Shown: piece after piece, positions 12,072 to 22,750 of the stretch
Numbering within the stretch: the stretch's first letter is position 1
Layout of the letters: each line of letters opens with the position of its first letter
Source of the DNA: Thunnus maccoyii
Lineage: Eukaryota; Chordata; Actinopteri; Scombriformes; Scombridae
Direction: 5' to 3'
DNA length: 64,000 nucleotides
Assembly (NCBI RefSeq): GCF_910596095.1
Contig: NC_056535.1
Span: 2,885,001-2,949,000, forward strand
Position numbers and translations under genes: made by a program
The notes under the pieces: generated by a model
Seen by the model: the letters and a program-made list of their open reading frames with translations, nothing else
What the model was told of the DNA's origin: nothing
The model's database searches: none

Positions 12072-13314
12072 CTGGGAGGGGGGTCTGATCTTGACAGCAG
12101 TCCATGGTACACTGAGCCCACTCCCCCCCCCCCCCCTCCAAACACACACACACACACACTGCAACACAAAGGGAACCAGACAGCTGGCATCCTAAATCTG
12201 GAGGACAAATGATTCAACTCGAACACAAGATCTGTGATGCTGGTGGTAGAGAGTGATGGGGGGGGGGTCTGCTCAAAGCACACATTTCTTTGGATGTTTC
12301 TGAAAGCCAAACACACACACACACCCCATATTGTTTGTATCGCACGGTTGTTCTCACATCCAGCCTCAGTAGAAATCCCATGAATGTAAACCTACTGTCT
12401 GCCAGTGTACTGCTCATGTTGCACTTTATTGAATTACCTGCAGCACTCTCTATTTTCCAGTCAATACCCATCCTCTAAAAACCCTGTTCCATCACCTCTC
12501 GCTGCTCCACATATGGATTGTGTTGCTGCAATCCTACTCCCTGTGGCTATCTAACATCCTGCAGGATCAGATGGAGAGAGATGGAGAGATGAAGTGGGGG
12601 GTGGAAGGGGGAGGAGGGTGATAAGAGGAGAGACTCAAGGGCAACTGCACCATCTAAGGACAACACAGTCCCATGTGGCTATCTGCTTTCTCCTGAGTTT
12701 TTTTTTTCCTTCTTTCTAGTTGGACCTGACAAAGGCTTGCATCAGATTTTGTGCCTAATGCCCACGTACACATATATCTCATCATTCATGTACACAATAG
12801 TATTAAAGCCAAAAGCTGCTGTGTGATCTGGTTTGAGTATTAAGCTGATTGAGCCAGCGTGACCTGAATACTATTTAGCATCCGCCGAGTTAGAAAACAA
12901 AAGTCCTGAGCTGTACGGAAGGGGGGCGAGCAATGCCTGTGGGGGGTTTTGGGGGTTTCCAAGAGCGATTAGACAGCGAAAACAACATCTCCTCTGTCTC
13001 TTTGGATGAATCCATTGTTTTAGATCTTTCTCTTCTTTCAATTTTAGAGCCAAACCACGTGGATCATCTCTCCGAATGAAGAAATCTACAGCTACTACAG
13101 CAGAAATAAACATATTTTTAAAAATGGAAAACACAATTCAGAGAGACGTGAACTCACCATTTTCACTCAAACGGACCGCCAAGTTAGTGGCCGACTCTGT
13201 GATGGCATGTGTCACAGCGTAAGAGTCGTCCCAGTGCTGCTGGTGTTGATGGTAGTAGTTGGAAGACGAGAAATCGTGAACCTTCGGCTGCTTCACCAAA
13301 AAGGAGCGTGGCAT
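10579..13314 (-). CDS. scrt: Scratch-family C2H2 zinc-finger transcriptional repressor (2 exons, 325 aa)
   Basis: CDS is join(10579..11399,13158..13314) on the complement, 978 bases including TGA. Seen: the protein opens with the SNAG motif MPRSFLVK. A serine/acidic linker follows, then the Scratch-type motif NAFLISDGRSRRR (about residues 127-140). Five zinc fingers lie at about 177-197, 208-228, 234-254, 262-282 and 290-311. The last is C2HC and ends in YLNKHYESACFKG, as in Scratch rather than Snail proteins. Known of the family: Scratch proteins are nuclear repressors of neuronal lineages that bind CAGGTG-type E-boxes through the fingers and recruit corepressors through SNAG. Finger 5 and the GYIHDY segment after the exon junction look closer to SCRT1 than SCRT2. 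The N-terminal linker (KQPKVHDFSSSNYYHQHQQ) is unlike either as I know them, so the paralogue (scrt1-like or a fish-retained third copy) is left open. The family assignment is very secure. Confidence 0.95.
11400..13157 (-). other. scrt: scrt intron 1
   Basis: GTGAGT...TTTTCCCAG intron. It holds a poly-A run (about 11690-11706), a (CAG)n run (about 11820-11841), a (GT)n run (about 12044-12070), a 14-base C run (12123-12136) and CA tracts near 12144 and 12310. I see no coding exon in it. Reading frames here are low-complexity artefacts. Confidence 0.8.
13158..13314 (-). CDS. scrt: scrt coding exon 1 (SNAG exon)
   Basis: This exon holds 52 codons plus one base. It starts at ATG (CAT at 13312-13314 on the plus strand) and ends at AATG followed by donor GTGAGT. 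The start is fixed by MPRSFLVK, which must be N-terminal for SNAG function. The stretch YYHQHQQHWDD is His/Gln-rich. The intron is phase 1 and 1758 bases long. The family commonly has a short SNAG exon followed by one large finger exon. Confidence 0.93.
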
Positions 13315-13633
13315 TTTTTTTTCCTTGATGAAAAAGTGATGCTAGAGCCTCATAGAAAAGTGTGGAAAGACTGGTGATTTTTTTTTTTTTAAAAAAGAAG
13401 AAAAGAGCAGAAATGCACTAAGATTCCAGGCGGCCTTCTTGAGCAGGCCAAACAAACCACAGCGGAGGATTGAAAAAATATCTGTCCTGAATGAGGTTTC
13501 ACGCCAGAGGGGAAAGAAAAAAAGAAAATGTAGTGAAAGCAGCAGAGAGAGAGAGAGAGAGAGAGAGAAGGCAGAGGACAGGGAGGATGGAGAGGAAGAC
13601 AGAAAGTGGCGAGGGAGAGACAGAGGCAGAGAA

Positions 13634-13675
<42 letters not shown>

Positions 13676-13676
13676 T
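13315..13676 (-). other. scrt: scrt 5' UTR (inferred)
   Basis: This is the stretch between the inferred start and the ATG. It holds CT-rich runs and two A/T homopolymers near 13315 and 13379, and no intron signal that I can defend. The extent depends on the TATA-based start. Confidence 0.45.
13638..13671. repeat. (AG)n microsatellite at the scrt transcription start / 5' UTR
   Basis: About 17 AG units lie directly downstream of the inferred start. A second, shorter tract lies at 13553-13568, with purine-rich DNA between. In the scrt transcript these become CU-rich 5' UTR tracts. GA tracts near core promoters can bind GAGA-type or PTB-type factors. No specific role is shown. Confidence 0.85.
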
Positions 13677-13705
13677 GGACTAGCTGAGCTCAGCACTACT
13701 GCAGC

Positions 13706-13713
13706 CTTTTATA
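13706..13713 (-). promoter_or_regulatory. scrt: TATA box of scrt
   Basis: On the minus strand this reads TATAAAAG within CATATAAAAGGCTG, a canonical TATA box. It lies 392 bases upstream of the scrt ATG, which predicts a start of transcription near 13675-13680 and a 5' UTR of about 360 bases. That the gene uses this start is inferred from sequence only. Confidence 0.6.
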
Positions 13714-13719
13714 TGTGGG

Positions 13720-15340
13720 GCACGAGCCCCAAAGATCAGGTGGTGCTTTGGAAGAGGGAGCTGCTTAGCATTAATCCATCAAACATCCCCGGGGACACAC
13801 ATCAAATTACCACGAGCCGTCTGTGCTTCTCCCCGCACACACACACGCACACACACACACACACAGCAGTCAACTAACCCCACCACCACCACCATCTCCT
13901 CCTCCTCCTCCCACATCCTCCTCCTTTCACCCCTCCGTCTCTCCTCTCCTAGGGAAGGCAAGCAGACAATAGTGGTGCAGGAGCACGTGGGTGACACTAC
14001 ACACAACATCTTGTCCTCCATTGTCTTTCAATGAAGTAGCTAACACAATTTATGCTGACCCAAACACACACCGCCTTCCTGCCAACCACCACCACCACCT
14101 CTGATATTTCATCATCATCATCATCATCATCCGCAGATCATTGTTGGAATCTTAAACTGCAGGAACACAGCCTCGGTATGTAAATCAGAAAGTGGATTTG
14201 GTTGTATGAATTTCAATCAAATTTAGGTCAGATCACTGTGAACTTACATGTGATGCATCTGCATTTAGATTCCTTCATATGTCCTAATCAGGGATGTGAA
14301 CAGAGCCTCAGTACTTGTACAATAGCAGCCAGGAGTGTGTCAACAGCAGTCAGGATCAAAAACTGTCAAGTACTGAAAGCTGAGACCAAATGAATGCAAC
14401 AAATTCATATTCATAACCTTGTTCTCTTCTTTTTTGATCAGATATTCCCTAATTTGAATAATACTTCTGTGCATTTTATACTGTATTTATTTAGTTCAAA
14501 TCGTTATTTCACAATTTATTTATTACTGATTTGTTTAAAAAACTTCAATGTCTTACAATTTTATGTTTTTCAAATTTTATAGATAAGATACACTTCAGTC
14601 TTCCAGGTTATTTCACACACTTTTCCTCAACCATACAGTCATCTAATCTTCATCCTCCTAAACATCACACCAGCAGTCAGTTTATAATAAGATATATGTC
14701 CCATCATTTTAGAAGTCTTTTCCCATTTCTCATTTTTCATCACCATGCACATTATTTTGCATCATATATTGTTTTTAACTGTGACGACTTCATTAATGTC
14801 ATCTATACAATCTAATGCATCCATTACAACAGCTCAGCCATAAATTCTACAGTTTAAGAAGCTTATGATGTTCAGTTTCAACCATACGTCTATTATTGGA
14901 GTCACACTTAGTAGTAGTGTTGTACTGGACTATATGATATTGAAAGGTGTTTCTTCTGGAATTCTCATGTATGCACCTATATGTGTGGACAAAACATTAA
15001 AAATACCTATTGTCCAGTACAACAACACCACTAACTATGACCTCAATAATAAACATTAAGTGTTGAATTAACAGCTCTCTGACAGTGTCAACAGAAACTG
15101 GACAATATAAGTTTCATAAAGGTAGAATTTATGGCCGAGCTGTTTTATTGGATTGCAACAGTAGCCAGCAGTTCTTGTAAGACTGTTTGTGTTTGTGTTT
15201 GGCAGAAATGCATTTTATTTTACAAAAAAATTACAACCAAGGTTTTATCAAAATATAATACAAATATAGAAATATAAAATATATTCATGTTATATGAAAA
15301 CATGGAATATAAACATAAATAAATACATAAAAGAATAAAA
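13720..15340. other. scrt upstream region and AT-rich intergenic DNA
   Basis: 13720-14160 is CT/CA-rich, with a (CA)n run (13838-13866), ACC/TCC triplet runs and (ATC)n (14108-14132). 14200-15340 is AT-rich without gene signals. Confidence 0.6.
13737..13742. promoter_or_regulatory. scrt: E-box CAGGTG upstream of the scrt TATA box
   Basis: CAGGTG lies about 24 bases upstream of the TATA box. It is the core recognised by Snail/Scratch fingers and by E-protein bHLH dimers. Autoregulation or proneural input is inference from position. A single hexamer also occurs by chance. Confidence 0.35.
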
Positions 15341-15866
15341 ATACTACTACAAGGAAAAGTCCTGTACTGAAAATGTCATTCATGTATTATTGTCAAAGTG
15401 TATTTAAAGTATCACAAATGAAAGTACTCATAATGCAGAAAAAAAAACCTCTGAGAGTGAAATATTTTTTTATTTTATTTCATGTTTCAAGTATATAACA
15501 TGAACCACTGGCACATACTGCAGCATTTACAGTCTAATAGTTATAGATTGTATTATTAGATTCTCACTGATGCATTGTCTATGTAGTTCGTAATTGCTTG
15601 AGCTAATTGTGCCTATTTTATATACTATTGAGTGGTTTAATCAACAACAGTGCATCATATTTTATAAGATCATCATTTTGTATGTAAATTGTTAAATTGT
15701 GAAGCAACCAACAACTGTAACGACAAATAAATGTAGTGAGGTAAAAAGTACAATATTTCCCTCTGAATTGTAAAAATTGTAAAATAAATAAAATGATATG
15801 GAAATACGTGAGTGAAGTACAAATACCTCACATTTGTACTAAACTACAGTATTTGAATACATATAA
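15341..15866. mobile_element. ~525-bp teleost interspersed repeat, near full length
   Basis: Starts with AAGTCCTGTACTGAAAATGTCATTCA, continues with AAAGTACTCATAATGCAGAAAA, and ends with AGTAAAAGTACAATATTTCCCTCTGAATTG...GTACTAAACTACAGTATTTGAATAC. This is the order of a common non-autonomous DNA element in percomorph genomes. No coding capacity. Confidence 0.6.
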
Positions 15867-17979
15867 GTGCAGACAGTGTTCAACTGGTACACTTGCTATT
15901 TAGTACGTGCACAGCGGTGTCAGTGGAACATGCAAAATGTTCCAATTTGTTTACAAGTAAGCTCACGATTCAACAAATATGTCTGAAAATAAATGAATGT
16001 TTACTCGGATTTTAATAGATCTTATTTTAGTCACTAAGATTTTAACAGTTCTGTCAAGGAAATTCTTCTAGAAATCAACAACTGCTTATAGACTCAACTC
16101 AACTAAACTTAAATAACTTTCTCAGAACATTGTCTATACTTTTCTTTTAATTGATACCAAATTGCATTGTTCCTTTCAAGAAACATAGGAAATTGCTAGG
16201 AAATAAGTGAAGTAAACTAAAGTTTTACTGTGAAAAGGTATAATTTTGCAATCAAAATCAGAGTTTTGGTACTGAAACCAAATTATACCTTTCCCATGAT
16301 ACCTAGCACAGTTTTTAATTGTGGTATTGCATTGACTATTACATGTCCTTCTCTTGTGTTGTTTGTTGACTTTCTGAAAATCTGATTATATAAATTATGT
16401 GAATTGATATAGATAATTTACACATTTAATTGTTAGATTCCCTACATTTCTGTGATGTCAGCATGCAGGTTTACCACATCTATTTGTCTCTTCAATCCTC
16501 TGTATGCTCCTAGAACTTTTATGTCTCTCTGAAGACCCCTCAACCCCCCATACAACCATATAACCCTCATCTGGATAATAAGGCCCCCACACTGACTTCC
16601 GGTCAGTCAGCCGTGACAGGCTGACCTCTGGGTTCCTGCAGGGTCACAGGGTCAAATTCTGGTTGGAGAGAGGGCAGTAGTTTATACACAGCCTGGACAG
16701 CTTACTCACAGATGGCTCTGCAAGGTACAGTTTAGCATGACTGGATAATAAAAAAATATTTAATCTTACAGACAGATGTCAATGGAGGATTTTCCTCTAG
16801 TACCTCATACAGTGACATGTTTACAGAGGAGATGATGGTGGAAAAGTATCTCTAAATGTGAGGCAATATTATTTATTTGTCTTATTGTCAACAAATTCCA
16901 TGAAAAGACCAAAACCAATGATGAATTAATCTACGAACAAGTATGGTGTGTTTATACAAAGCCTGATATATCTTAGTCCTCTGTCATAGAACTGTTGCAC
17001 TGGGTAACATGTTCCTTCATTACAATGAACACACACACTGTAGTTTATTTTGACTCGGTCTCAGAAGCACTGTTCTGCTGCAAAAAATACTCAGTGCCAA
17101 ATGTGTATTAATCCGCTGCTGAAAATAGTCCCCAAGAAATATACTATTTCCTCCTGTTTGAGTAATGTTTGCTAAAAACTACAGTACCCAGCTGTTTTAG
17201 GAAATTACTGAGCTTTTTGAGAGAAAAACTCAGTCAAAGTTGAAGTCCGTAAACAGTGATAAATGTTTAAAAGTTTGGTTAATAATTTTTGTTTGCCTTT
17301 GTTTTTCTTCCAAATACTTTTAGCTAAGCTGAGGGTTTGTTTAAAACCCGTATGACTATCTGAATGATCTCGTTTCTTTTCCCACTCTAGCAATGATGGT
17401 GCATTCAGAAATATCAGCACTAACTTTGGTGAATACAGTGTTATCATAACTGATAGAGCCGATGGCCTGAGCTAAAAGCACAATATCCAAGTTGTTTTTA
17501 ACTGTAGTCTTCCTTTAGAAATTAATTTCATATTTGTGGAATCTAAAATAACACCAGCCTCTTCTTTTACAAGCAAGTTTGCCTTGAATTGAAATGTAAT
17601 TTGTGTCTGCAATTGAGTCCTAAAAATGTTATTTTCTTAAATTGAGTGGAGAAAACCTGCCAGTGAAGTGAAGAAGCTTTATTCTCTTTCCACTGTTGTG
17701 TGTTTCAATCCTACATACAAAGGTGGATTTAGGCCCAAACCTTGTAATACAACAATGATATCATCAATGAGCAGAGAGATTTCCCAGAGGATTGGTATGA
17801 TCTCATCAAGCGCAGACACACTGAGTAACATGGAAAACAAAATAAAGTATATTTTGATACAAATTTTTGCAATAATGTCTGCTTTAATGAGAAATTACAG
17901 TCAGAAATTGAATATTTTAGCTAGAGAAATCTGGTCATTGCAGCCTTGTACAGAGTGTCGAGACTGATTAAATGCAGAG
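15867..17979. other. Intergenic DNA, no gene seen
   Basis: AT-rich. A unique, GC-richer patch at about 16540-16690 holds TCAGTCAGCCGTGACAGGCTGACC, possibly regulatory. Confidence 0.5.
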
Positions 17980-18660
17980 TGAGTAGATTTGCAGAGAATG
18001 CACCCAAAGACTGTCTATCCAAGCCTGTTGAGCAGTGATAACTGAGATAATTTGTGTTAATCACATCCAGTCATTAGAGAGCCATCTGAAAAACAAACGC
18101 AGGTCCTTTTCATTGAGGCGTCTTTTCAGCACTACCACAGAAATCTCCCACTCCGCCATCTGACAATGAGGCAGCTGCACGCCAGTGAATGAAAGTGATT
18201 GTCTCTTTTCTTTTAATCAGCACTTAGTGAATGAGAAAAAGGAGAATTTCCCCACTTCACTTTGCATGTTTTTTCAAGGGTTGATTGTGGTAAGCTGTGG
18301 AGAGCGACTTGTGATTTATGTTCTAACACATTTCATACTTTTTCTCTTTTTTTCCAAGTAGCTTTGTGCAAATGGTGTTAAGAACGCTCCGCTGAGATTT
18401 GTCTCGCACACTTCTCTGCAGAGGCAAATAACAAAACACCTCAGTCAATTTGGAAGTGGCTGGTTAAAGTCTCGCACAATCGGCCACGTCCGCACCATGT
18501 CACCTCGAGTGGGGAGGTGGGATGAGAGGTCAGTGGAGGAGATGAGGAAAAAACTCCCAGCCGTCAGGTGAGGTGACTGACAGGGGATGGAGTGGGGATG
18601 CTGAGGAGGCCAACAGGGACGCCAAAAAGGGGGGAGGAGGCGTTGTACAACTGCATTTTA
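17980..18660. promoter_or_regulatory. Candidate conserved non-coding element near scrt
   Basis: A non-repetitive block with GTTAATCACATCCAGTCATTAGAG, CAGCTG (18172-18177) and CTTTTAATCAGCACTTAG, 4-5 kb upstream of the scrt promoter. Enhancer role is inference. Confidence 0.3.
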
Positions 18661-18984
18661 ATCTAGTCAGACCTCAATCCTGATAAAAGGAATCTGTCCA
18701 TCTCTCTCCTTTCCATTCTGGGGGTCATCAATCACACGTGTCACTGCCCTCTGCTCTGGTGGATGACAGAGTCTCAGGGGAGCAGCGGGCCGAGAGCTAC
18801 AGATGCTGTCCGAAATGGAAAAACCAAAGCGATGAAGGGGAAATATGGTGGCTAGAGACAATGATGACGTGCCTGATGGCAGATGAAGCTATGGGATAGA
18901 TAGTGAAACAACAAGTGTATTACATTCACTACACACATTTTATTTTTCAAAATAGTCAAGTTAATATGCTCGAAAGTTATCCTT

Positions 18985-20165
18985 AAAGGAAAAGCTCAAT
19001 ATTTTAAAAAAAATCTTTTATTTGTTTCATAAGTACAATAGGTAGTGAGAAAAAAGAGTGATATCAATCTCATGCCTGTGTGTCATGTATGGAGCTGGAG
19101 TCAGGACTTGGTTAGCCTAGCTTAGCAAGAAAGACTGGAAACGAGGAAATAGCCAGTCAGCTAGTCAAACACAAAGTGTTTGACATGTACATGAATTGAA
19201 TTGAATTGAATAAACTTTATTTTGAACATTTAAAAAAAACAATAAAATATATAAGCAGAAATAAAACAAAAGTAACCAATAAAATTAACAATGAACATAT
19301 ACAGACTTTCAATAAGCAATATGAATAAACATTTCATGTCTGAAAAGGAGTAGGAAGAAGCAACATGCTTGTATAGTCCTACCCTTATTCTATACTAGTC
19401 TGTCCACTTAAAGATTCACATAGTCCAACTGTCTGCCCCAGTGTCCATCATACACAACTAAACCTCTATGTTCATCCTCCTCATATATAATCAACACTAA
19501 CAAATCAAGACTGTGGAAAACCAGAAAACCAAAAACAACGTCACCAATAGCGAGCGTTACTTTCAACTTCCTCGTTTCTGTGGGTTTTTTGTGTTATTTT
19601 TACTCTGTTACCCCACAAATTAAACTACACACACTTTTAAGATTGGTACAAACACAATGCTGTTTCAAATTAAATTATCTTCTTAAATTATGTCCCCCCT
19701 CTCTGTCTAAGAACATTTTTTTGTATGTTGCCAGGAAGTAAATTATTTCTTGCTTTGTACATTGTTTGTGCAGTCTTAAATGAATATAAATAGAAAAAAC
19801 GGTTTGTGGTTTTAGAGGGAGTTTTGTATTATGACTGTGTCTTGGCAAACAACAGCTGCATGCAGTGACTGTGTGCAGCTTCCTGAAGTCCTGATGTCGT
19901 TCAATACGCTATACAGACACCTAAACCAAAACCTGAGCTTACAGACCATATCTGGCCACCTGTGAGGAAACGTTTCTATCACATACATGCCTTCCCTAAA
20001 ATTACAAAGTGTCATTTTTACATCTCTGTTTAATTAAACAAACGAGATATCATGCATTAATTAGTTAGAGTTAGAGGTGTAGGGAGGCGTATTATTTAAT
20101 TCCACCTGCCTCCAATCTTTATGCAAAGCTAAGCTAACCATATCTTGACTCCAGCTCCAAACTTC
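18985..20165. mobile_element. Foldback MITE interrupted by a LINE tail
   Basis: The left arm (GGAGCTGGAGTCAGGACTTGGTTAGCCTAGCTTAGCA, about 19091-19127) and right arm (GCAAAGCTAAGCTAACCATATCTTGACTCCAGCTCC, about 20124-20159) are inverted repeats. Between them sits a LINE 3' end (19195-19500) and unrelated sequence. The arrangement is an inverted-repeat element with a later insertion. Confidence 0.6.
19195..19500 (-). mobile_element. LINE 3'-end fragment with GAATT tail, nested
   Basis: GAATTGAATTGAATTGAATAAACTTTATTTTGAACATT reads on minus as AATAAAG...TTCAATTCAATTC, a LINE-type 3' tail. It is followed by GTCTGAAAAGGAGTAGGAAGAAGCAACATGCTTGTATAG, common in Rex/CR1-like 3' regions of fish. 5'-truncated, no ORF. 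Confidence 0.6.
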
Positions 20166-20251
20166 TTTTACACTGTTTAATGTCAACAGTCTGTGATGCT
20201 TCCTGCATTTCACTGAGTTATTTTATTATGAAAATGATTTTTTACATTGAA

Positions 20252-21075
20252 GTCAAGTCAATTTTATTTATATAGCACATTTCATACCTTCACACACACA
20301 AAATATGAACAAAATAAAATAAATCATGAGTACATATTTAAATGTATTGTATATATTTAATATGTATTTAGGAGCTCAACCATTAAGTGAATGGTAAACA
20401 GTGAGCCGTAATTTGGAAATCAATTCTGTATTTTATTGGAAGCCAGTGAAGTGATCTAAGTATAGGAGTAATATGTTCACTTTTTCTTGTCCCAGTGAGT
20501 ACTCTGACTGCAGCAATTTGGATGGGCTGGAGCTGTCCCACAGCCTTTTTGGGAAGTCTGGCAAAAAGGGCATTAGAGTAGTCTAGCCTAGAGAAAAGGA
20601 ATGCATGAACCAGTTTTTCAAGGTCTTACTGAGACAAGATGGATTTAACTTTGGAAATATTTTTTAGGTGGTAAAATGCTGTCCTAGTTATACTAGTACT
20701 GTGGCTTGTGAAGTTGAGTTACTAATTCAAGGTAACACCTAGATTTCTAACCTGCTCACTGAGTTTCAGTGACAGCAAGATCAGTTTGGAGTGGATCTCC
20801 TATCTCTGACCTCTAGTGCCTACCACAAAGATCTCAGTCTTGTTTTTGTTTAACTGCAGAACGTTTTGGGTCATCCAGTGTTTAATGTCACTGATACAGT
20901 TGAAAAGTTCATTTATAGGTCTGAGGTTATCATGGGAAAGTGAAATATACAATTGTGTATCATCAGCGTATGAATGGTAAGATACATTTTGCCTCTGTAT
21001 GATGAAACCAAGTGGCAGCATATATAGATTAAAAAGTAATAGACCTCGAACAAAGTGACGCACTCAACACAAAGA
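20252..21075 (-). mobile_element. 5'-truncated L2-like LINE (reverse transcriptase fragment)
   Basis: The minus strand encodes RT pieces: LPLGFIIQRQNVSYHSYADDTQLYISL, where YADD (20959-20970) is the RT catalytic box, followed by LNKNKTEIFVVG, and after a frame change NLGVVFDSELNF-, LDYSNALFARLPKKAVGQLQ- and LRSLHWLPIKYRIDF-like segments. It ends with TATATAAATAAAATTGACTTGACTT, the L2-type tail. It lacks the endonuclease and most of the RT, and has frameshifts. Inactive. Confidence 0.85.
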
Positions 21076-21784
21076 CAACGGGAGGCTCCTTGCTTGCAAG
21101 AAATGAAAATGGAATGCCTCCATGTTAACAAATGTGCTTATAGAGCAAAAAGATGAATATCAAAGGGGCTAAAGCAATACATGCAGATAGGATTACAATG
21201 GGTTCCAAACTCATTGTGAAAATTGCATATCACCAAATAACAAAAAGGAGAAATTTAAAGTACACCAGCAATCATGGTATTTATAAGATGCCAGTTGTCA
21301 CATCAAAGGGTTGGTTTACTCAAATTACAAAAACATATTCTCACTTTGGTGGTCTCTAGCCATGCAGACTTTTGGTCCGGGTTTTCAGATATCCATCTCA
21401 AATAAGATGCACTGTGTCTCCAAAGGTACTGATGGAGCACTCTGCATGTCAAATGCAATTGAATTTTGGCATTGGCATACACACTGCACATCACTCAAAA
21501 GTATAAAACTGTGTCATGTGTACGCCTTGGGATACAGAGTGAGTAGCCGTCTCTTAGATTGCTGTCTTCATCCCAATAAAATAGAGATGAATGGCATTTC
21601 ATTTGTGAGAGTCAACAGTTTTCACTGTATCAATTTCTTCAGTAAAAACTAGTTCTAATGAAAACTTTATATTGTGTGTTCTGTGGATTTTCCAGAGTAA
21701 AGGGGACAATGTTTCTGGATAGACATGTTTCTGTTTAAAATGTGAACATCGTCTGAATTTTTAAATCTTTTGAGCACTTTAAAC

Positions 21785-21990
21785 GGGGCGGCTGTGGCTC
21801 AGGAGGTAGAGTGGGTTGTCCACTAACCGGAAGATCGTCGGTTTGATTCCCGGCTCCTCCAGTCCACATGCCGATATGTATGAATGTGTATGAATGTGTG
21901 TGAATGGGTGAATGTGATTTGTAGTGTAAAAGTGCTTTGAGTGGTCGGAAGACTAAAAAGGCGCCATACAAGTACAGTCCATTTACCATT
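21785..21990 (+). mobile_element. tRNA-derived SINE, copy 1 (internally deleted)
   Basis: The pol III A box (GGCTCAGGAGGTAGAG) and B box (GGTTTGATTCC, 21840-21850) form a tRNA-like head followed by GGCTCCTCCAGTCCACATG and a tail ending GTACAGTCCATTTACCATT. Compared with copy 2 it lacks about 100 central bases. It is not a functional tRNA gene. Confidence 0.8.
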
Positions 21991-22199
21991 TAAATCAATA
22001 CTATTCACCCCCACTGTACTTAACAACTGGACACATAAGTAGCTAGATACCAAGTGAGACATAGGTTTTGGTTCATGTGGTAAACCAATCATTTTTCTGT
22101 CATGTTTTTTCAGCTCAATCTGTGCAGAGGACCTTGTATTGGGATGTTGAGAACATTTCTGGAGAAAGTGTCTGTCCTCTGCTGCAGCCTGTAAAAAAT

Positions 22200-22750
22200 G
22201 ATCATGCAGCACACATTAGTGAAAAAGCCAGTTTATCACCTCACAGTCCCTGTCCTAGTGTCCTTGGCACCTGGTATTGACAGAGACCTCCACAGAGCTC
22301 ATGTGAATTCACTTTTCCCCAGGACACTCGCCTTGGACTTCGCCCTGCCAATAGTGCTGCATATTTCTGGCCTGGGGCCTACATCACTCCTCCATTTCTG
22401 TTCAATACACAATCAACTGATGGTGTCAGTGGGGGTGACATTGTCTCTACAAGTGTCATTCGCCAGGCTGGAGAGCACTTACACTAAATGGCTCTTTGCC
22501 AAATAGCCCTTCAGCGCTGGCCAGTTCAATTGCACTGTCAAAAGGAGAATTACCTGCTGCGGGGCCCCAAATGGGAGCTCTCAGCTGATAAAGGACACCA
22601 GGAATCATTTAGGCTAATGTCTCCGCATTAAAGGAGCTCATTTTGCAACGAGTGAAAAATCAAGGCATAATCGCCACATCTGCATGAACAAGGGATGGTG
22701 AAGGCATTGTTAATTTCTCTTAAATGAGAGGCACGTGGCAAGAAATTGTG
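22200..22750. promoter_or_regulatory. Candidate conserved non-coding element (enhancer-like)
   Basis: A unique block of balanced composition without repeats or ORF support. It has clustered motifs: TTCAATTG, GAATTACC, CAGCTGATAA, CATCTG, GTTAATTTC. It looks unlike the decayed DNA around it. This is inferred from texture alone and could not be aligned here. Confidence 0.3.

Noticed and set aside
10579..13314. Snail (snai) rather than Scratch identity
   Set aside because: SNAG is shared, but ISDGRSRRR, the RSLDSQ linker after finger 1, SAFKHY and the finger 5 C-terminus are Scratch features.
13439..13877. Arg/Glu- and Ser/Leu-rich frames around the scrt 5' end
   Set aside because: They are translations of GA and CA microsatellites.
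21785..21850. Possible tRNA gene
   Set aside because: A and B boxes are present but the tail and second copy show a SINE, and no complete cloverleaf is evident.
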